A stretch of DNA of 64,000 nucleotides from Devosia sp. RR2S18 (GTDB lineage Bacteria; Pseudomonadota; Alphaproteobacteria; Rhizobiales; Devosiaceae): the NCBI RefSeq assembly GCF_030177755.1, contig NZ_CP126539.1:954001-1018000 (forward strand), given 5' to 3'. Positions within the stretch are counted from its first letter, which is position 1. The number at the start of each line of letters is the position of its first letter. Made by a program: the position numbers and the translations under genes. Below are positions 27,943 to 36,460 of this stretch, one piece after another. A model generated the notes under the pieces. That model did no database searches. It worked only from the letters and a program-made list of their open reading frames with translations, and was not told the DNA's origin.

Positions 27943-29539
27943 TGGCGAGCCTTTCGAAGAGTTTGGGCAGGCCGATGAAGGCTACGATGGTGCCCACGAG
28001 GAGAATGGCGGCGATCCCACCCGCGTCATTGCTGCGATAGGCCCCCAAGGCGCGGAACATCATCAGAGGCAAGGTCTGGAAGTCTTGTGTGCCGAAGAGC
28101 GCGATCACGCCCAGATCGCCCAGCGAGAAGCAGAAGGCAAGTGCCAGCATGATGCCCAGATCACGGCCGATCAGGGGGTACTCGATGGCCCGGAACTGCT
28201 GCCATCCGGTCAGGCCCAGCGAACGGATGAGCTTGCCCCGGGTCCGGTTTATCGCTTCGAGCGGCGGCCCCAGGGTTGCCATGGCGAAGGGCAGGGCAAG
28301 CAGGCTGTTGCCCAGGATCACCACTGCAGGCGCCGCATGCGCCGGAGCGATCCCAAAGGCTCGCACCAGGAGGAAGAAGCCAAGCGCCAATACCACCGCG
28401 GGAACGGCCAGATAGGCAAAGGCCGGAGTTCCCAGCGCGGTCCGCAGTCCGCCATTGCTGGTGCCTGCGCGGCCCAGAGCCAACGCCAAAGCCAGGGCAA
28501 GCGTCAGGAGGGCGGAGGCCGTGCCGATGCCCAAGCTGCTCAACGCGGCCCACCAGAAGGTGGGTCGTGAAAGCAGCGAGATCATGTCAGGTCCGATGCC
28601 GTCGACGAGAACAGCGATGAGCGGGAGCAGGAAGGCAAGAAGACAGAGCGTCAGCACAATGGCCTGCAGCAGGCGGGCCAAGCCGGCATCGCGCCAGCGC
28701 GGTAGTGTGGAGGAACCAAGACTCGTGGTGATCGGCGCCATGGCCGAGGCCGCCAGAATAACTGCCGAGCAGATGGCGATCTGCGTCGCCGCCAGCCGCA
28801 CGGCACCGGTCAGATCGAAATCTTGTCGGACGGCGGCATAGATCGCCACTTCCAGCGTCTGGTTGGCGGGACCACCGCCCAGCATCAAGACAATTGGAAA
28901 GCTGGTAAAGGCAAGGAGAAAGATGATGGCCGCGAGGCCCGGCACCGTGCCGCGCAACGCCGGCCAGTCAATGATGCGGAAGCGCGCCCAGGCCGATAGC
29001 CCCAGCGATTGGCCGGTCTTAAGCCGCGCGTCGGGTATGGCGTCGAGACGCGCGAGCATGATGCGTGCGGTAAAGGCCGCATCGAGAATGACATGGGCAA
29101 AGAGAATGCCCGAGAGCCCAAATGCCGGGTTACCGATCGGCGCCCCGAACAAGGCTTCGCTGAGCTGATTGATCCAGCCATTCCGGCCCCAGATGGAGAG
29201 GAGCCCGAACGCCACCACCATGCCCGGCGTAACGATGGCCGAGGCAAACAGCGCCACCACCAGCTCGCGGCCAAAAAAGCGCAGTCGGTTCAGCGCCCAG
29301 GCCAAGCCCATGCCCACAACCAGCGAGATGATCGTGGTCAGCCCCGCCTGGATGGCGGTCATCCGCACCAGATGGGCGATGTCGAGCCTGGAAGATCCGG
29401 AGCCTTGGTCCGTTGCCGCGGCGAGGATCGACCAGAGCAGCAGCCCGATCAGCGCGCCGATGGCAAGCGCCAGCCCGGTGGCCACCGCGACCCGCAGGGG
29501 GCGTCGCGGCAGCGTTCCGGCCAGTGGGGAAACGGCCAT
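27929..29539 (-). CDS. thiP: Thiamine ABC transporter permease ThiP
   Basis: Fused permease of 536 residues with about twelve membrane helices and two binding-protein-dependent transport domains. Each half carries an EAA-like loop (RLDAIPDARLKTGQSLGLS in the first and PPLEAINRTRGKLIRSLGL in the second). This two-domain layout is typical of ThiP. It starts 7 bases after thiB ends and overlaps thiQ. Confidence 0.93.
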   Translation of the reverse strand: MAVSPLAGTLPRRPLRVAVATGLALAIGALIGLLLWSILAAATDQGSGSSRLDIAHLVRMTAIQAGLTTIISLVVGMGLAWALNRLRFFGRELVVALFASAIVTPGMVVAFGLLSIWGRNGWINQLSEALFGAPIGNPAFGLSGILFAHVILDAAFTARIMLARLDAIPDARLKTGQSLGLSAWARFRIIDWPALRGTVPGLAAIIFLLAFTSFPIVLMLGGGPANQTLEVAIYAAVRQDFDLTGAVRLAATQIAICSAVILAASAMAPITTSLGSSTLPRWRDAGLARLLQAIVLTLCLLAFLLPLIAVLVDGIGPDMISLLSRPTFWWAALSSLGIGTASALLTLALALALALGRAGTSNGGLRTALGTPAFAYLAVPAVVLALGFFLLVRAFGIAPAHAAPAVVILGNSLLALPFAMATLGPPLEAINRTRGKLIRSLGLTGWQQFRAIEYPLIGRDLGIMLALAFCFSLGDLGVIALFGTQDFQTLPLMMFRALGAYRSNDAGGIAAILLVGTIVAFIGLPKLFERLANAAR

Positions 29540-29546
29540 GGGATGC

Positions 29547-30551
29547 CTACTGGATGGCGGTCAGCATCTCGTCGATCCAGGCCTGCCGGTTGGATTCGAT
29601 TTCCGCGTCGGAGAGGTTCAGCGTCTCTTCTGGCTGCGGCAGCTCGGCAAAAGCCTGATCGATTTCTGCATCGCTTTCCACCGGGAACATCCAATTGTTC
29701 ATGGCGATGATTACCTGCGCGTCAGGCGACACGAGATAGTCAAGGAATTCGCGCGCGAGCTCCTGATTGTCCGACGACTTGAGAATGCCGGCGACTTCCA
29801 CCTGGGCGAAGTGCCCTTCCTCGAACAGCGCCGCTGCGATGCTCGCATCGTCCTCGGCGATGATGTGGTAGGCCGGCGATGTGGTATAGCTCAGCGCCAT
29901 GTCCGCTTCCCCGCTGAGGAAGAGGTCATAGCTTTCGCTCCATTCGCGGGTGACAGTGAGGATATGGGGCGCCAGGCCCTCCCAGATCTCCGCCGCGCGA
30001 TCGCCGTAAGCGGCCTTGATCCAGAGTACGAGCCCGAGGCCCGGCGTCGCCGAACGGGGATCCTGCACGACGATCTTGAAGTCCTCGGGCAGCGCAATCA
30101 GTTCCTCGAAGGAGCTGGGTGGATTATCGACGCTGTCGGTGTCGTAGACAAAGGCGAAGTGGGAATAGTCGAACGGCACGAACTGCTCGTCCGACCACGC
30201 CTGCGGCAGGTCGAGGCCACTGAGGTCCAGGCCATGATCGGCAAAAAGGCCGGTCGAACGCGCCTCCCCGGCAATGGCGGTATCGAGCCCCACGAGGACG
30301 TCGGCTTCGGTGGTCTCGCCTTCCAGCTGCACGCGCCGCAGCGTGCCAATGGAGCTGTCGGCCGCCACCCAGTTCACCGTGCAGCCATCGCACACCGCCT
30401 CGAAGCCTTCCTTGAGCTTGGGGCCGGGGCCCCATTCGGCGGCAAAGCCATCATAGGTGTAGACAGTGAGCGTCGGCGCGTCCTGGGCAAGGGCGGGCGC
30501 TGCAAGCAGTCCGGAAAGGACCGCAGCAATGAGGTGGGCAGATTTGACCAT
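29547..30551 (-). CDS. thiB: Thiamine ABC transporter substrate-binding protein ThiB
   Basis: Periplasmic thiamine/TMP/TPP-binding protein, 334 residues. A Sec signal peptide ends at about residue 22 (LLAAPALAQD); LTVYTYDGFAAEWGPGPKLKEGFE is characteristic of ThiB, as is the VLVGLDTAI segment. It is the first gene of thiBPQ, and its leader carries a TPP aptamer and a hairpin that covers its ribosome site. Confidence 0.94.
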   Translation of the reverse strand: MVKSAHLIAAVLSGLLAAPALAQDAPTLTVYTYDGFAAEWGPGPKLKEGFEAVCDGCTVNWVAADSSIGTLRRVQLEGETTEADVLVGLDTAIAGEARSTGLFADHGLDLSGLDLPQAWSDEQFVPFDYSHFAFVYDTDSVDNPPSSFEELIALPEDFKIVVQDPRSATPGLGLVLWIKAAYGDRAAEIWEGLAPHILTVTREWSESYDLFLSGEADMALSYTTSPAYHIIAEDDASIAAALFEEGHFAQVEVAGILKSSDNQELAREFLDYLVSPDAQVIIAMNNWMFPVESDAEIDQAFAELPQPEETLNLSDAEIESNRQAWIDEMLTAIQ

Positions 30552-30556
30552 GGGTC

Positions 30557-30591
30557 ATCCCTTCATCGTTTGCGGCCATGAAGAAGGGGAT
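30557..30591 (-). promoter_or_regulatory. Hairpin enclosing the thiB ribosome binding site
   Basis: On the minus strand CTTCAT pairs with ATGAAG and ATCC with GGAT across a four-base bulge, trapping the AAGGG ribosome site seven to eleven bases before the thiB ATG. This is a plausible translational expression platform for the upstream riboswitch. Confidence 0.5.
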
Positions 30592-30629
30592 GCGTCAATG
30601 GCGAGGACGAAAACGAGACGCCCTTGCCA

Positions 30630-30715
30630 TCTCGAACTTCCTCCGCCAGCATGACCTGGTTCAGGTTCAATGGGTAACTCTCAGCTCCGGAAAATCCGGA
30701 ACACCCCAGCGAGAC
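30630..30715 (-). ncRNA. TPP riboswitch (THI element)
   Basis: Read on the minus strand the region holds the THI-box landmarks in order: GGGGTG, CTGAGA, ACCC, GAACCTGA and an ATGCTGGCGGAGGAA segment. P1 is formed by TCTCG (30711-30715) and CGAGA (30630-30634). It lies 79 bases upstream of thiB and should lower thiBPQ expression when TPP is plentiful. A second TCTCG just downstream (30614-30618 on the plus strand as CGAGA) could compete for the 3' strand of P1. Confidence 0.93.
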
Positions 30716-30738
30716 GCCCCAGACTTAATGAGACTTCC

Positions 30739-31437
30739 GTGACAGCACAAGGGACTATCGTCGAACAGGCCCTCGAGGTCCTTGCCTTCGCGTCGCCGCT
30801 GGCGATTGTGGGTGGCGGTGTCGTCGACCCAGCGCTCTTACGCGAATTGGCAGAGCGTGGCATTGCGCTGGTAGGAGCCGATGGTGGCGGCAACGCGATC
30901 GGTGCGGCCGGACTTACTCCGGCAGCGATCATCGGGGATCTCGATTCCCTCGTGGACCGGGCAGGGTGGGAACAGCGCACGCGCGTCATCCATATTCCCG
31001 AGCAGATCACCACCGACTTTCAAAAGGCGCTCTATTGTACCAAGGCTCCCGTGACCCTGGCGCTGGGCACCACGGGCAAGCGGCTCGATCACACGCTTGC
31101 TGCGCTCAGCGCCGTCCTGCAATTCGCCCCCAGCCGCCGCCTGCTCCTCGTCGATGAGGTTGATGTGGCGCTGGCAGTCACGGGCACCATCACCTTCGAG
31201 GCCAGGGCCGGCGAACGGGTGTCGGTCCACCCCCTTGTCCCCATCAGCTTCACCCGCTCCACCGGCTTGCTCTATCCGGTGGATGGACTGACGCTCGCAG
31301 CAGGCGGCCTTATCGGCACGTCGAACCAGGGGCTGGGCGGGCGCGTCGAGATTGTGCCGGCTTCCGATCTCCCCTGGTTATTGATCCTGGGCAAGGAACG
31401 GCTTTGGGATCTTGTCGAGATGCCAGTCGGCGCCTGA
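30739..31437 (+). CDS. Thiamine pyrophosphokinase
   Basis: Transfers pyrophosphate from ATP to thiamine to make TPP. The 232-residue product has ADGGGNAI (48-55), IIGDLDS (64-70), TTDFQKAL and the C-terminal beta domain with GLLYPVDGLTL and GTSNQG. The start is uncertain: GTG 30739 is preferred because the frame upstream (from 30670) is antisense to the riboswitch. It is divergent from thiB, so a TPP producer sits back to back with the TPP-sensing importer operon. Confidence 0.88.
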   Translation: MTAQGTIVEQALEVLAFASPLAIVGGGVVDPALLRELAERGIALVGADGGGNAIGAAGLTPAAIIGDLDSLVDRAGWEQRTRVIHIPEQITTDFQKALYCTKAPVTLALGTTGKRLDHTLAALSAVLQFAPSRRLLLVDEVDVALAVTGTITFEARAGERVSVHPLVPISFTRSTGLLYPVDGLTLAAGGLIGTSNQGLGGRVEIVPASDLPWLLILGKERLWDLVEMPVGA

Positions 31438-31447
31438 AACGAAGCAA

Positions 31448-31475
31448 CAAAAAAGGGGGGCCGGAGCCCGCCTTC
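31448..31475 (-). terminator. Probable terminator after rpoH
   Basis: On the minus strand GGGC-TCCG-GCCC plus flanking G and C pairs, followed by six T, 20-45 bases past the rpoH stop. The stem is short. Confidence 0.45.
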
Positions 31476-31495
31476 GCTAATTGAGATAGTGATCG

Positions 31496-32368
31496 TTACG
31501 CGTCGGCGCGCGCCGCAACCTTGACCGCGTCCTGCACCTTTTCAAAGGCGCGGACCTCGATCTGCCGGATACGCTCCCGGCTCACGTCATATTGCTGCGC
31601 CAGCTCCTCGAGCGTGGACGGATTTTCCTGCAGGCGACGCGCCTGGAAGATGGCTCGCTCACGATCGTTCAGCACGTCCATGGCGTTGTTCAGCAGACCC
31701 ATGCGCTCGCGATATTCCTCGCTCTCGCCCAGCGATGTTTCCTGGTCGGGTGTGTCGTCCACCAGCCAGTCCTGCCACTCCGACGAGCCCTCATCCGCCC
31801 GCATGGGCGAATTGAGCGAAGCGTCGCCGGAAAGCCGCGCATTCATCGAGACGACGTCGTCTTCGGTGACCTTGAGCGTCGTGGCGATCTGCTTGATCTG
31901 GTCGGGGTGTAGGGCACCGTCTTCGAGCGCAGCGATCTGCCCCTTCACCTTGCGCAGGTTGAAGAACAGGCGCTTCTGCGCGGCAGTGGTGCCGATCTTG
32001 ACCAGGCTCCATGAGCGCAGCACATATTCCTGGATAGCGGCGCGGATCCACCACATCGCGTAGGTCGCAAGGCGGAAGCCCTTTTCTGGCTCGAAGCGCT
32101 TCACCGCATGCATCAGTCCAACATTACCTTCCGAGATCACCTCGGAGATGGGCAGGCCATAGCCGCGATAGCCCATGGCGATCTTAGCGACGAGGCGCAA
32201 ATGGCTGGTGATCAGCTTCTGGGCGGCGCCGGGGTCGGCGTGCTCCTTGTAGCGCTTGGCCAGCATGTATTCTTCATCCGGCTCCAGCATTGGGAACTTC
32301 CGGATTTCCTGAAGATAGCGGCTTAAGCCCCCTTCGGATGAGAGGACGGGAAGATTGGTTTGGGCCAT
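31496..32368 (-). CDS. rpoH: RNA polymerase heat-shock sigma factor RpoH
   Basis: Sigma-32 family factor of 290 residues. Regions 2.1-2.4 (SEGNVGLMHAVKRFEPEKGFRLATYAMWWIR) and region 4 (LEELAQQYDVSRERIRQIEVRAFEKV) are clear; the RpoH box QKRLFFNLR at 131-139 separates it from RpoD. Alphaproteobacteria often have two rpoH copies, so it could be either. FtsH, encoded at 11.3 kb, is the expected protease of RpoH. A GGGGG ribosome site precedes the ATG. Confidence 0.95.
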   Translation of the reverse strand: MAQTNLPVLSSEGGLSRYLQEIRKFPMLEPDEEYMLAKRYKEHADPGAAQKLITSHLRLVAKIAMGYRGYGLPISEVISEGNVGLMHAVKRFEPEKGFRLATYAMWWIRAAIQEYVLRSWSLVKIGTTAAQKRLFFNLRKVKGQIAALEDGALHPDQIKQIATTLKVTEDDVVSMNARLSGDASLNSPMRADEGSSEWQDWLVDDTPDQETSLGESEEYRERMGLLNNAMDVLNDRERAIFQARRLQENPSTLEELAQQYDVSRERIRQIEVRAFEKVQDAVKVAARADA

Positions 32369-32532
32369 ATGAACGCACCCCCTTTTTGATTTCCCCCGCT
32401 GACGCGGGCGGAAGACAGTCCTATGATGTCCGTTGTCGGCCCATCGTCAGACTACGATGGATATAAGGACGCACTTGGGCGATTGTAAGAGCGAGAATCG
32501 CTACAAATGTATGACGCGGTGATCAGTTCCCG

Positions 32533-33561
32533 CTAACGGGCGAAAGCCTTGTTGAATGGTTCCAATGCGTCCTCCAGCTTCTGCAGGTCCTCGGGCAAAG
32601 GCGCCTCGAAGAACATCTCTTCTCCGGTTGCCGGATGCTCGAAACCGAGCTCGGCGGCATGCAGAGCTTGGCGGCCCAGCGCCTGAATGGGCGTCGCTAG
32701 CTCGGCAGGCAGACGATTGATCTTGGTGGCGTATCCAGATGCATAAACGCTGTCGGCGACCAGCGGATGCCCGATATGAGCCATGTGAACGCGGATTTGA
32801 TGCGTCCGGCCGGTTTCGAGGTGGCACTCGACACGGGTGATGTCCCAGCCGGGGTCGCCAAATCTTGCCTGCACGAAGTAGTGGGTGATCGCTTCGCGTC
32901 CATCCTTGCGCACTGACTGCTTCAGGCGATTGTTGGCGTCCCGGCCCAATGGCGCGTCGACACTACCTTTAGCCGTCTCCGTCATACCCCACACAAAGGC
33001 GATATAGGCGCGATGCAGCGGTCCGGTCCTGCCATGGTCAGCGAACTGGTCGGAAAGATGCTTGTGTGCCTTTTCGGTCTTGGCGGCCACCATGACACCT
33101 GAGGTGTCGCGGTCGAGCCGATGGACGATGCCGGGCCGGCGAACGCCCCCGATCCCCTGCAAGGATGCGCCGCAATGATGGATTAGCGCATTCACCAGCG
33201 TCCCTGAGGGTGAACCCGGGGCAGGGTGGACCACCATGCCTACGGGCTTGTTGATGACGATGAGATGGTCGTCCTCGAACAGGATGTCGAGTGGGATGTC
33301 TTCGGGTTGCGGCTCGGGATCTTCAGGCGGTGGCGCGACAAGGGTGATTGTCTCGCCGGTCTTTAGCCGGTATTTGGGCTCGCTAACGACCGCGCCGTCG
33401 ATGGTGACGGCGCCGGTCAGGATCAGATCCTTGATCCGGTTGCGGCTCAGGACGTCGTGCGCCTTGGCCAATACAGCGTCGAGCCGCCCGCCCGCCAGCG
33501 CCTCGTCGACGACGAGTTCGACCTCGTCGCCCTCAAACTCTAGATCGGTATTTTCGGCCAT
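32533..33561 (-). CDS. rluD: 23S rRNA pseudouridine synthase, RluD family
   Basis: Pseudouridine synthase of 342 residues: an S4-like domain (GGRLDAVLAKAHDVLSRNR) and the RluA/RluD catalytic domain with HRLDRDTSG, where D150 is the nucleophile, plus the GRTHQIRVHMAHIGHPLVAD motif. The target is probably 23S helix 69 uridines if it is RluD proper. ATG 33561 gives the usual N-terminus; it shares bases with the divergent start of the next gene (CATG). Confidence 0.9.
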   Translation of the reverse strand: MAENTDLEFEGDEVELVVDEALAGGRLDAVLAKAHDVLSRNRIKDLILTGAVTIDGAVVSEPKYRLKTGETITLVAPPPEDPEPQPEDIPLDILFEDDHLIVINKPVGMVVHPAPGSPSGTLVNALIHHCGASLQGIGGVRRPGIVHRLDRDTSGVMVAAKTEKAHKHLSDQFADHGRTGPLHRAYIAFVWGMTETAKGSVDAPLGRDANNRLKQSVRKDGREAITHYFVQARFGDPGWDITRVECHLETGRTHQIRVHMAHIGHPLVADSVYASGYATKINRLPAELATPIQALGRQALHAAELGFEHPATGEEMFFEAPLPEDLQKLEDALEPFNKAFAR

Positions 33562-33892
33562 GAACGATCCTGAAATTGCCAACGAGCCGCTCTCTCCAGA
33601 GGCGGAGGCCGCGCTGCGCAAGGCGCGCCGCGCGTTCCTAATTGCGATTGGCACAATGGTTCTGGGCTTTATGGCGATTGCGTTCGCGCTTGTCTATCGG
33701 ATCACGCGTGACGCGCCGCCGCCCAGCGTCGCGGAAAGAGTGGTTTTGCCCCCGGCGGCCGAAGTTGCTGCCGCGGTTGTGAGCGATGGGACGATCAATG
33801 TCACCTATCGGCTGGACGGCATCACCCATCTCGCCCTGTTCGACCGGGCTACCGGGGAATTGGTCCGCACGATCGTCATAGCCACCGAGTAG
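33560..33892 (+). CDS. Small membrane protein of unknown function
   Basis: Protein of 110 residues: an acidic N-terminus, one membrane helix at about residues 24-46 (FLIAIGTMVLGFMAIAFALVY) and a short beta-rich periplasmic tail (DGTINVTYRLDGITHLALFD). It may belong to the DUF6476 group, which I recall from this order, but I am not sure. Its ATG overlaps the rluD ATG on the opposite strand, so the two promoters must lie inside each other's genes. This makes it an unusual divergent pair with no spacer. Confidence 0.7.
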   Translation: MNDPEIANEPLSPEAEAALRKARRAFLIAIGTMVLGFMAIAFALVYRITRDAPPPSVAERVVLPPAAEVAAAVVSDGTINVTYRLDGITHLALFDRATGELVRTIVIATE

Positions 33893-33893
33893 C

Positions 33894-35075
33894 CTAACGA
33901 CTCTGGATTTCCCGCAGCGCGGTCATGCGATCCGATACGGCACCCGAGCGATCGGGGGCAGGCAGGTCGTCTTGTTTCGCTTCCGTCTGGTTTTCTGGCC
34001 CGTCATCGGCAAAGCGCTGGATGCGATCGAAAAGGCTCTCATCGCTCGGTGCGCTGGTGGGCTGGACGTCGGCGGAATAGACGATGCGGGTGACGCCCGC
34101 CGCAATGTCCCTTAACTGGTCCCGCAGCTGGTCTTCCGAAATTTTCTCCGTGCCCCAATCCGCCAAGATGCTGGCCTCCACCGTGGCCACCTTTTGGCGC
34201 ACAGCGTCCAGATCGTCTTCTGCACTCAGCTCATCTGCGAGTAACCCCGGCTGGGTTTCCGTTTCTCCGGCGTCAGAGACGGGCCGGCTTTCGTCCAGCA
34301 GGGCATTTAGCCGGCTTTCGGCGCTGGCAATGCGGGCTTCGGCCGCGGCAAGCTCATCGGCATCGATGTCGTTGCCGTCGCTGCGCTTGGCAAGGGCGGC
34401 GCGCATCTGGGCAATGGCCGCGGTCGCTTCGGCACTACGCCGGTCGGAGGTTTCCAGCCGCGCGAGGAGACTATTGGCCTGTTCTTCAAGGAAGGCGGCG
34501 CGCTTGCGTTCAATCGCCAGCGTCGTTGTCAGCCGGTCGACATCCTCGTCATAGTCTCCCGACAGCACCGTTCCACCAGGCTCGGTGCCTTGCGGCAGGT
34601 CACCCCGCAGGGCTTCCCGCAAGGACTGCAACTCCGCAGTCCGCGTTTCCAGGTCGCGTTCGCGCATGCGCAGGCGCTGAGCAAAATCGGTGTTTTCGCG
34701 TTCGAGCTCCTGCACCCGGATGCGCAGATCTTCCCCGCGCGCTTCCAGGTCGGCCACGATCGAGACCAGCCGCTGGTTCTCGGCCTTGAACATGCCGGCT
34801 TCGGCACGCTTTTGATTGTAGTCGCTCAGTTCTTCGGCGAGCCGCTTGCGCAGCCCGTCAATTGTCATCTCAAGACGGCGCGTGGTCAGCGCGAACTCGG
34901 CCCGCAACTGGTCCTTGTCGGCGCGGAATTCGGCCATGGTGATGGGCGTTGCCGCCTCGATGCGACGCTTGGTCAGGCGCACGGCGCGCTTCCACACCGC
35001 CGGCATGATGATCAGGGCCATCAGCGCCGCGGCAAACAACCCCAGCGCGAAATACATGATGTTCTCGATGACCAT
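33894..35075 (-). CDS. Membrane-anchored coiled-coil protein, unknown
   Basis: Protein of 393 residues. An N-terminal membrane helix (about 7-27) is followed by a highly basic stretch KRAVRLTKRRIEAATPITM and a long coiled coil with AEFRADKDQLRAEFALTTRR. The rest is acidic helix with repeated ALEARIASAE-like heptads. I recognise the juxtamembrane sequence as strongly conserved in Hyphomicrobiales but know no function. ATG 35075 is chosen over an in-frame start at 35189 because GGAG precedes it and the membrane helix then comes first. Confidence 0.72.
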   Translation of the reverse strand: MVIENIMYFALGLFAAALMALIIMPAVWKRAVRLTKRRIEAATPITMAEFRADKDQLRAEFALTTRRLEMTIDGLRKRLAEELSDYNQKRAEAGMFKAENQRLVSIVADLEARGEDLRIRVQELERENTDFAQRLRMRERDLETRTAELQSLREALRGDLPQGTEPGGTVLSGDYDEDVDRLTTTLAIERKRAAFLEEQANSLLARLETSDRRSAEATAAIAQMRAALAKRSDGNDIDADELAAAEARIASAESRLNALLDESRPVSDAGETETQPGLLADELSAEDDLDAVRQKVATVEASILADWGTEKISEDQLRDQLRDIAAGVTRIVYSADVQPTSAPSDESLFDRIQRFADDGPENQTEAKQDDLPAPDRSGAVSDRMTALREIQSR

Positions 35076-35212
35076 CGCAACTCCGGACCCGCGCGGGTTC
35101 GTTACCGCAGGAATATCCCCAATGGCAACTCCGCTGGCCCAGCCACCGTGCCCCGCGCCCACCCTACTGGGTTTGCGCATGGGCGTCACCTTGGCCCTCG
35201 AACGGCTGCAGG

Positions 35213-35779
35213 TCAGAAGGGGTTCCAGGTAGGCTGGTTGGTGAAGTTGAGATAGCCGACATTGACGCCCAGGCGAGCGCCAACGCCAGAGCGGATCGGG
35301 ATCATCACGACATTGCCGCGCTTCAGCACCGTCATGGCAAAGCCGCCCACGACATAGGCCGAGCCGTTGAGGCCGGCAAAGCGTCCCAGGGCGTCGGGAA
35401 CCTGAGAGAGGTTGTAGACCAGCACCATGACCTTGGAGCCGTCGCCACCGATGTCGAAGCCGATCGATGGCCCTTGCCAGAAGATCATGTATTCACCCGC
35501 ATTGCGGGTATAAAGCGTGCCCTCGCCATAGCGGGCGCCGGCAAACAGTGCCCCGCCGGCGTCCTCGCCTAGGATATAGCCATTTGGTAGCCCGAATTCG
35601 CTGACGGCGCGCTCCACCAGCGAGGCCAGACCTTGCGCCGCCGACCCGAAAAAGGCGCTGCCCTTGTCGACCAGCTCATTCCCCGAATAGGTGTCGCTGA
35701 GCGAACCCTGCGCCAGGACGGCTGGTGCCGGCGCGAGAAACCCAAGAATGGCGAACAGCAGGACGAGGCGCTTGAGCAT
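35213..35779 (-). CDS. eipA: Envelope integrity protein EipA (DUF1134)
   Basis: Periplasmic protein of 188 residues with a signal peptide ending in VLAQG and the DUF1134 body (SDTYSGNELVDKGSAFFG, GEYMIFWQGPSIGFDIGGDGSK, a C-terminal GARLGVNVGYLNFT). In Brucella, EipA supports cell envelope integrity and is reported to be under CtrA control. ATG 35779 has GGGAG six bases upstream and opens the signal peptide. A palindrome-rich spacer separates it from the divergent YHS gene. Confidence 0.88.
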   Translation of the reverse strand: MLKRLVLLFAILGFLAPAPAVLAQGSLSDTYSGNELVDKGSAFFGSAAQGLASLVERAVSEFGLPNGYILGEDAGGALFAGARYGEGTLYTRNAGEYMIFWQGPSIGFDIGGDGSKVMVLVYNLSQVPDALGRFAGLNGSAYVVGGFAMTVLKRGNVVMIPIRSGVGARLGVNVGYLNFTNQPTWNPF

Positions 35780-35813
35780 GGTGATCTCCCAGGCGATCGG
35801 CATGGGGTTGGTA

Positions 35814-35839
35814 AGACCTTAAGGTCTGCTGCTGCAGAC
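35814..35839. promoter_or_regulatory. Overlapping palindromes between eipA and the YHS gene
   Basis: AGACCTTAAGGTCT (35814-35827) is a perfect 14-base palindrome with TTAA at its centre; GTCTGC-TGCT-GCAGAC (35824-35839) overlaps it. The pair sits between two divergent starts, so an operator for a dimeric regulator is plausible. Confidence 0.45.
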
Positions 35840-35872
35840 TGCCGCTACCAGCACGCCGATCAATTTGGGTCG

Positions 35873-36373
35873 ATGATGAAGCAAACCTCTAAACAAATCT
35901 TAACCATGCTTGCCTTTGTTTTGCCGCTATTGGCCGTGCTCACGGCGGGCAGTGCCCCGGTGCGAGCCCAGTCGGTGGTGACCCTTATCGTCACGGACCC
36001 GCTCACCGGCATCGCCATTGGTGGCATGGACCCGGTGAGCTACTTCACCGAACCGTCACCGGCGCTGGGCCTCCCGGATTACGAGTTCGTCTGGCAGAAC
36101 GTCCCTTGGTATTTCTCGACCCCAGCCAATCGCGACGTCTTCAGTCAGGCTCCCGAGATCTACGCGCCGCAGTTCGGTGGTCATGGCGCCATGAGCATGG
36201 CGCGCGGCTTTGTGTCGGACAGCGATCCTCGCCTCTACACCGTCTTCAAGCAGCGGCTCTATCTCTTCTACTCGGCCTCGGGCCGCGAGGCGTTCTTGCT
36301 GGCGCCGGATGCTGCCGCCATCAAAGCAGAAGAAAACTGGGCGCAGCTCTCCAAAACCCTGTCGATCAACTGA
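35873..36373 (+). CDS. Exported YHS-domain protein
   Basis: Protein of 166 residues with a signal peptide (MMKQTSKQILTMLAFVLPLL and onwards, cleavage near PVRAQ) and a YHS-type domain: GMDPVSYFTEPSPALG, then VPWYFSTPANRDVFSQAPEIYAPQFGG. The cysteine usually found after GGY in related proteins is absent (GGHGAMSMARG), so metal binding through it is unlikely. Either of two adjacent ATGs (35873, 35876) could start it. Its function is unknown. Confidence 0.75.
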   Translation: MMKQTSKQILTMLAFVLPLLAVLTAGSAPVRAQSVVTLIVTDPLTGIAIGGMDPVSYFTEPSPALGLPDYEFVWQNVPWYFSTPANRDVFSQAPEIYAPQFGGHGAMSMARGFVSDSDPRLYTVFKQRLYLFYSASGREAFLLAPDAAAIKAEENWAQLSKTLSIN

Positions 36374-36460
36374 TCGCGCCCGGCGCAATTTGGTGTCCCT
36401 GTTAACCGCTGAGGCTCTAATGTCGGCAAAAGTGATTCTTGCCGACACGGAGACCTTCTC

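Noticed and set aside
30670..30738. Upstream extension of thiamine pyrophosphokinase
   Set aside because: The extension is antisense to the TPP aptamer and has no ribosome site; GTG 30739 fits the family better.
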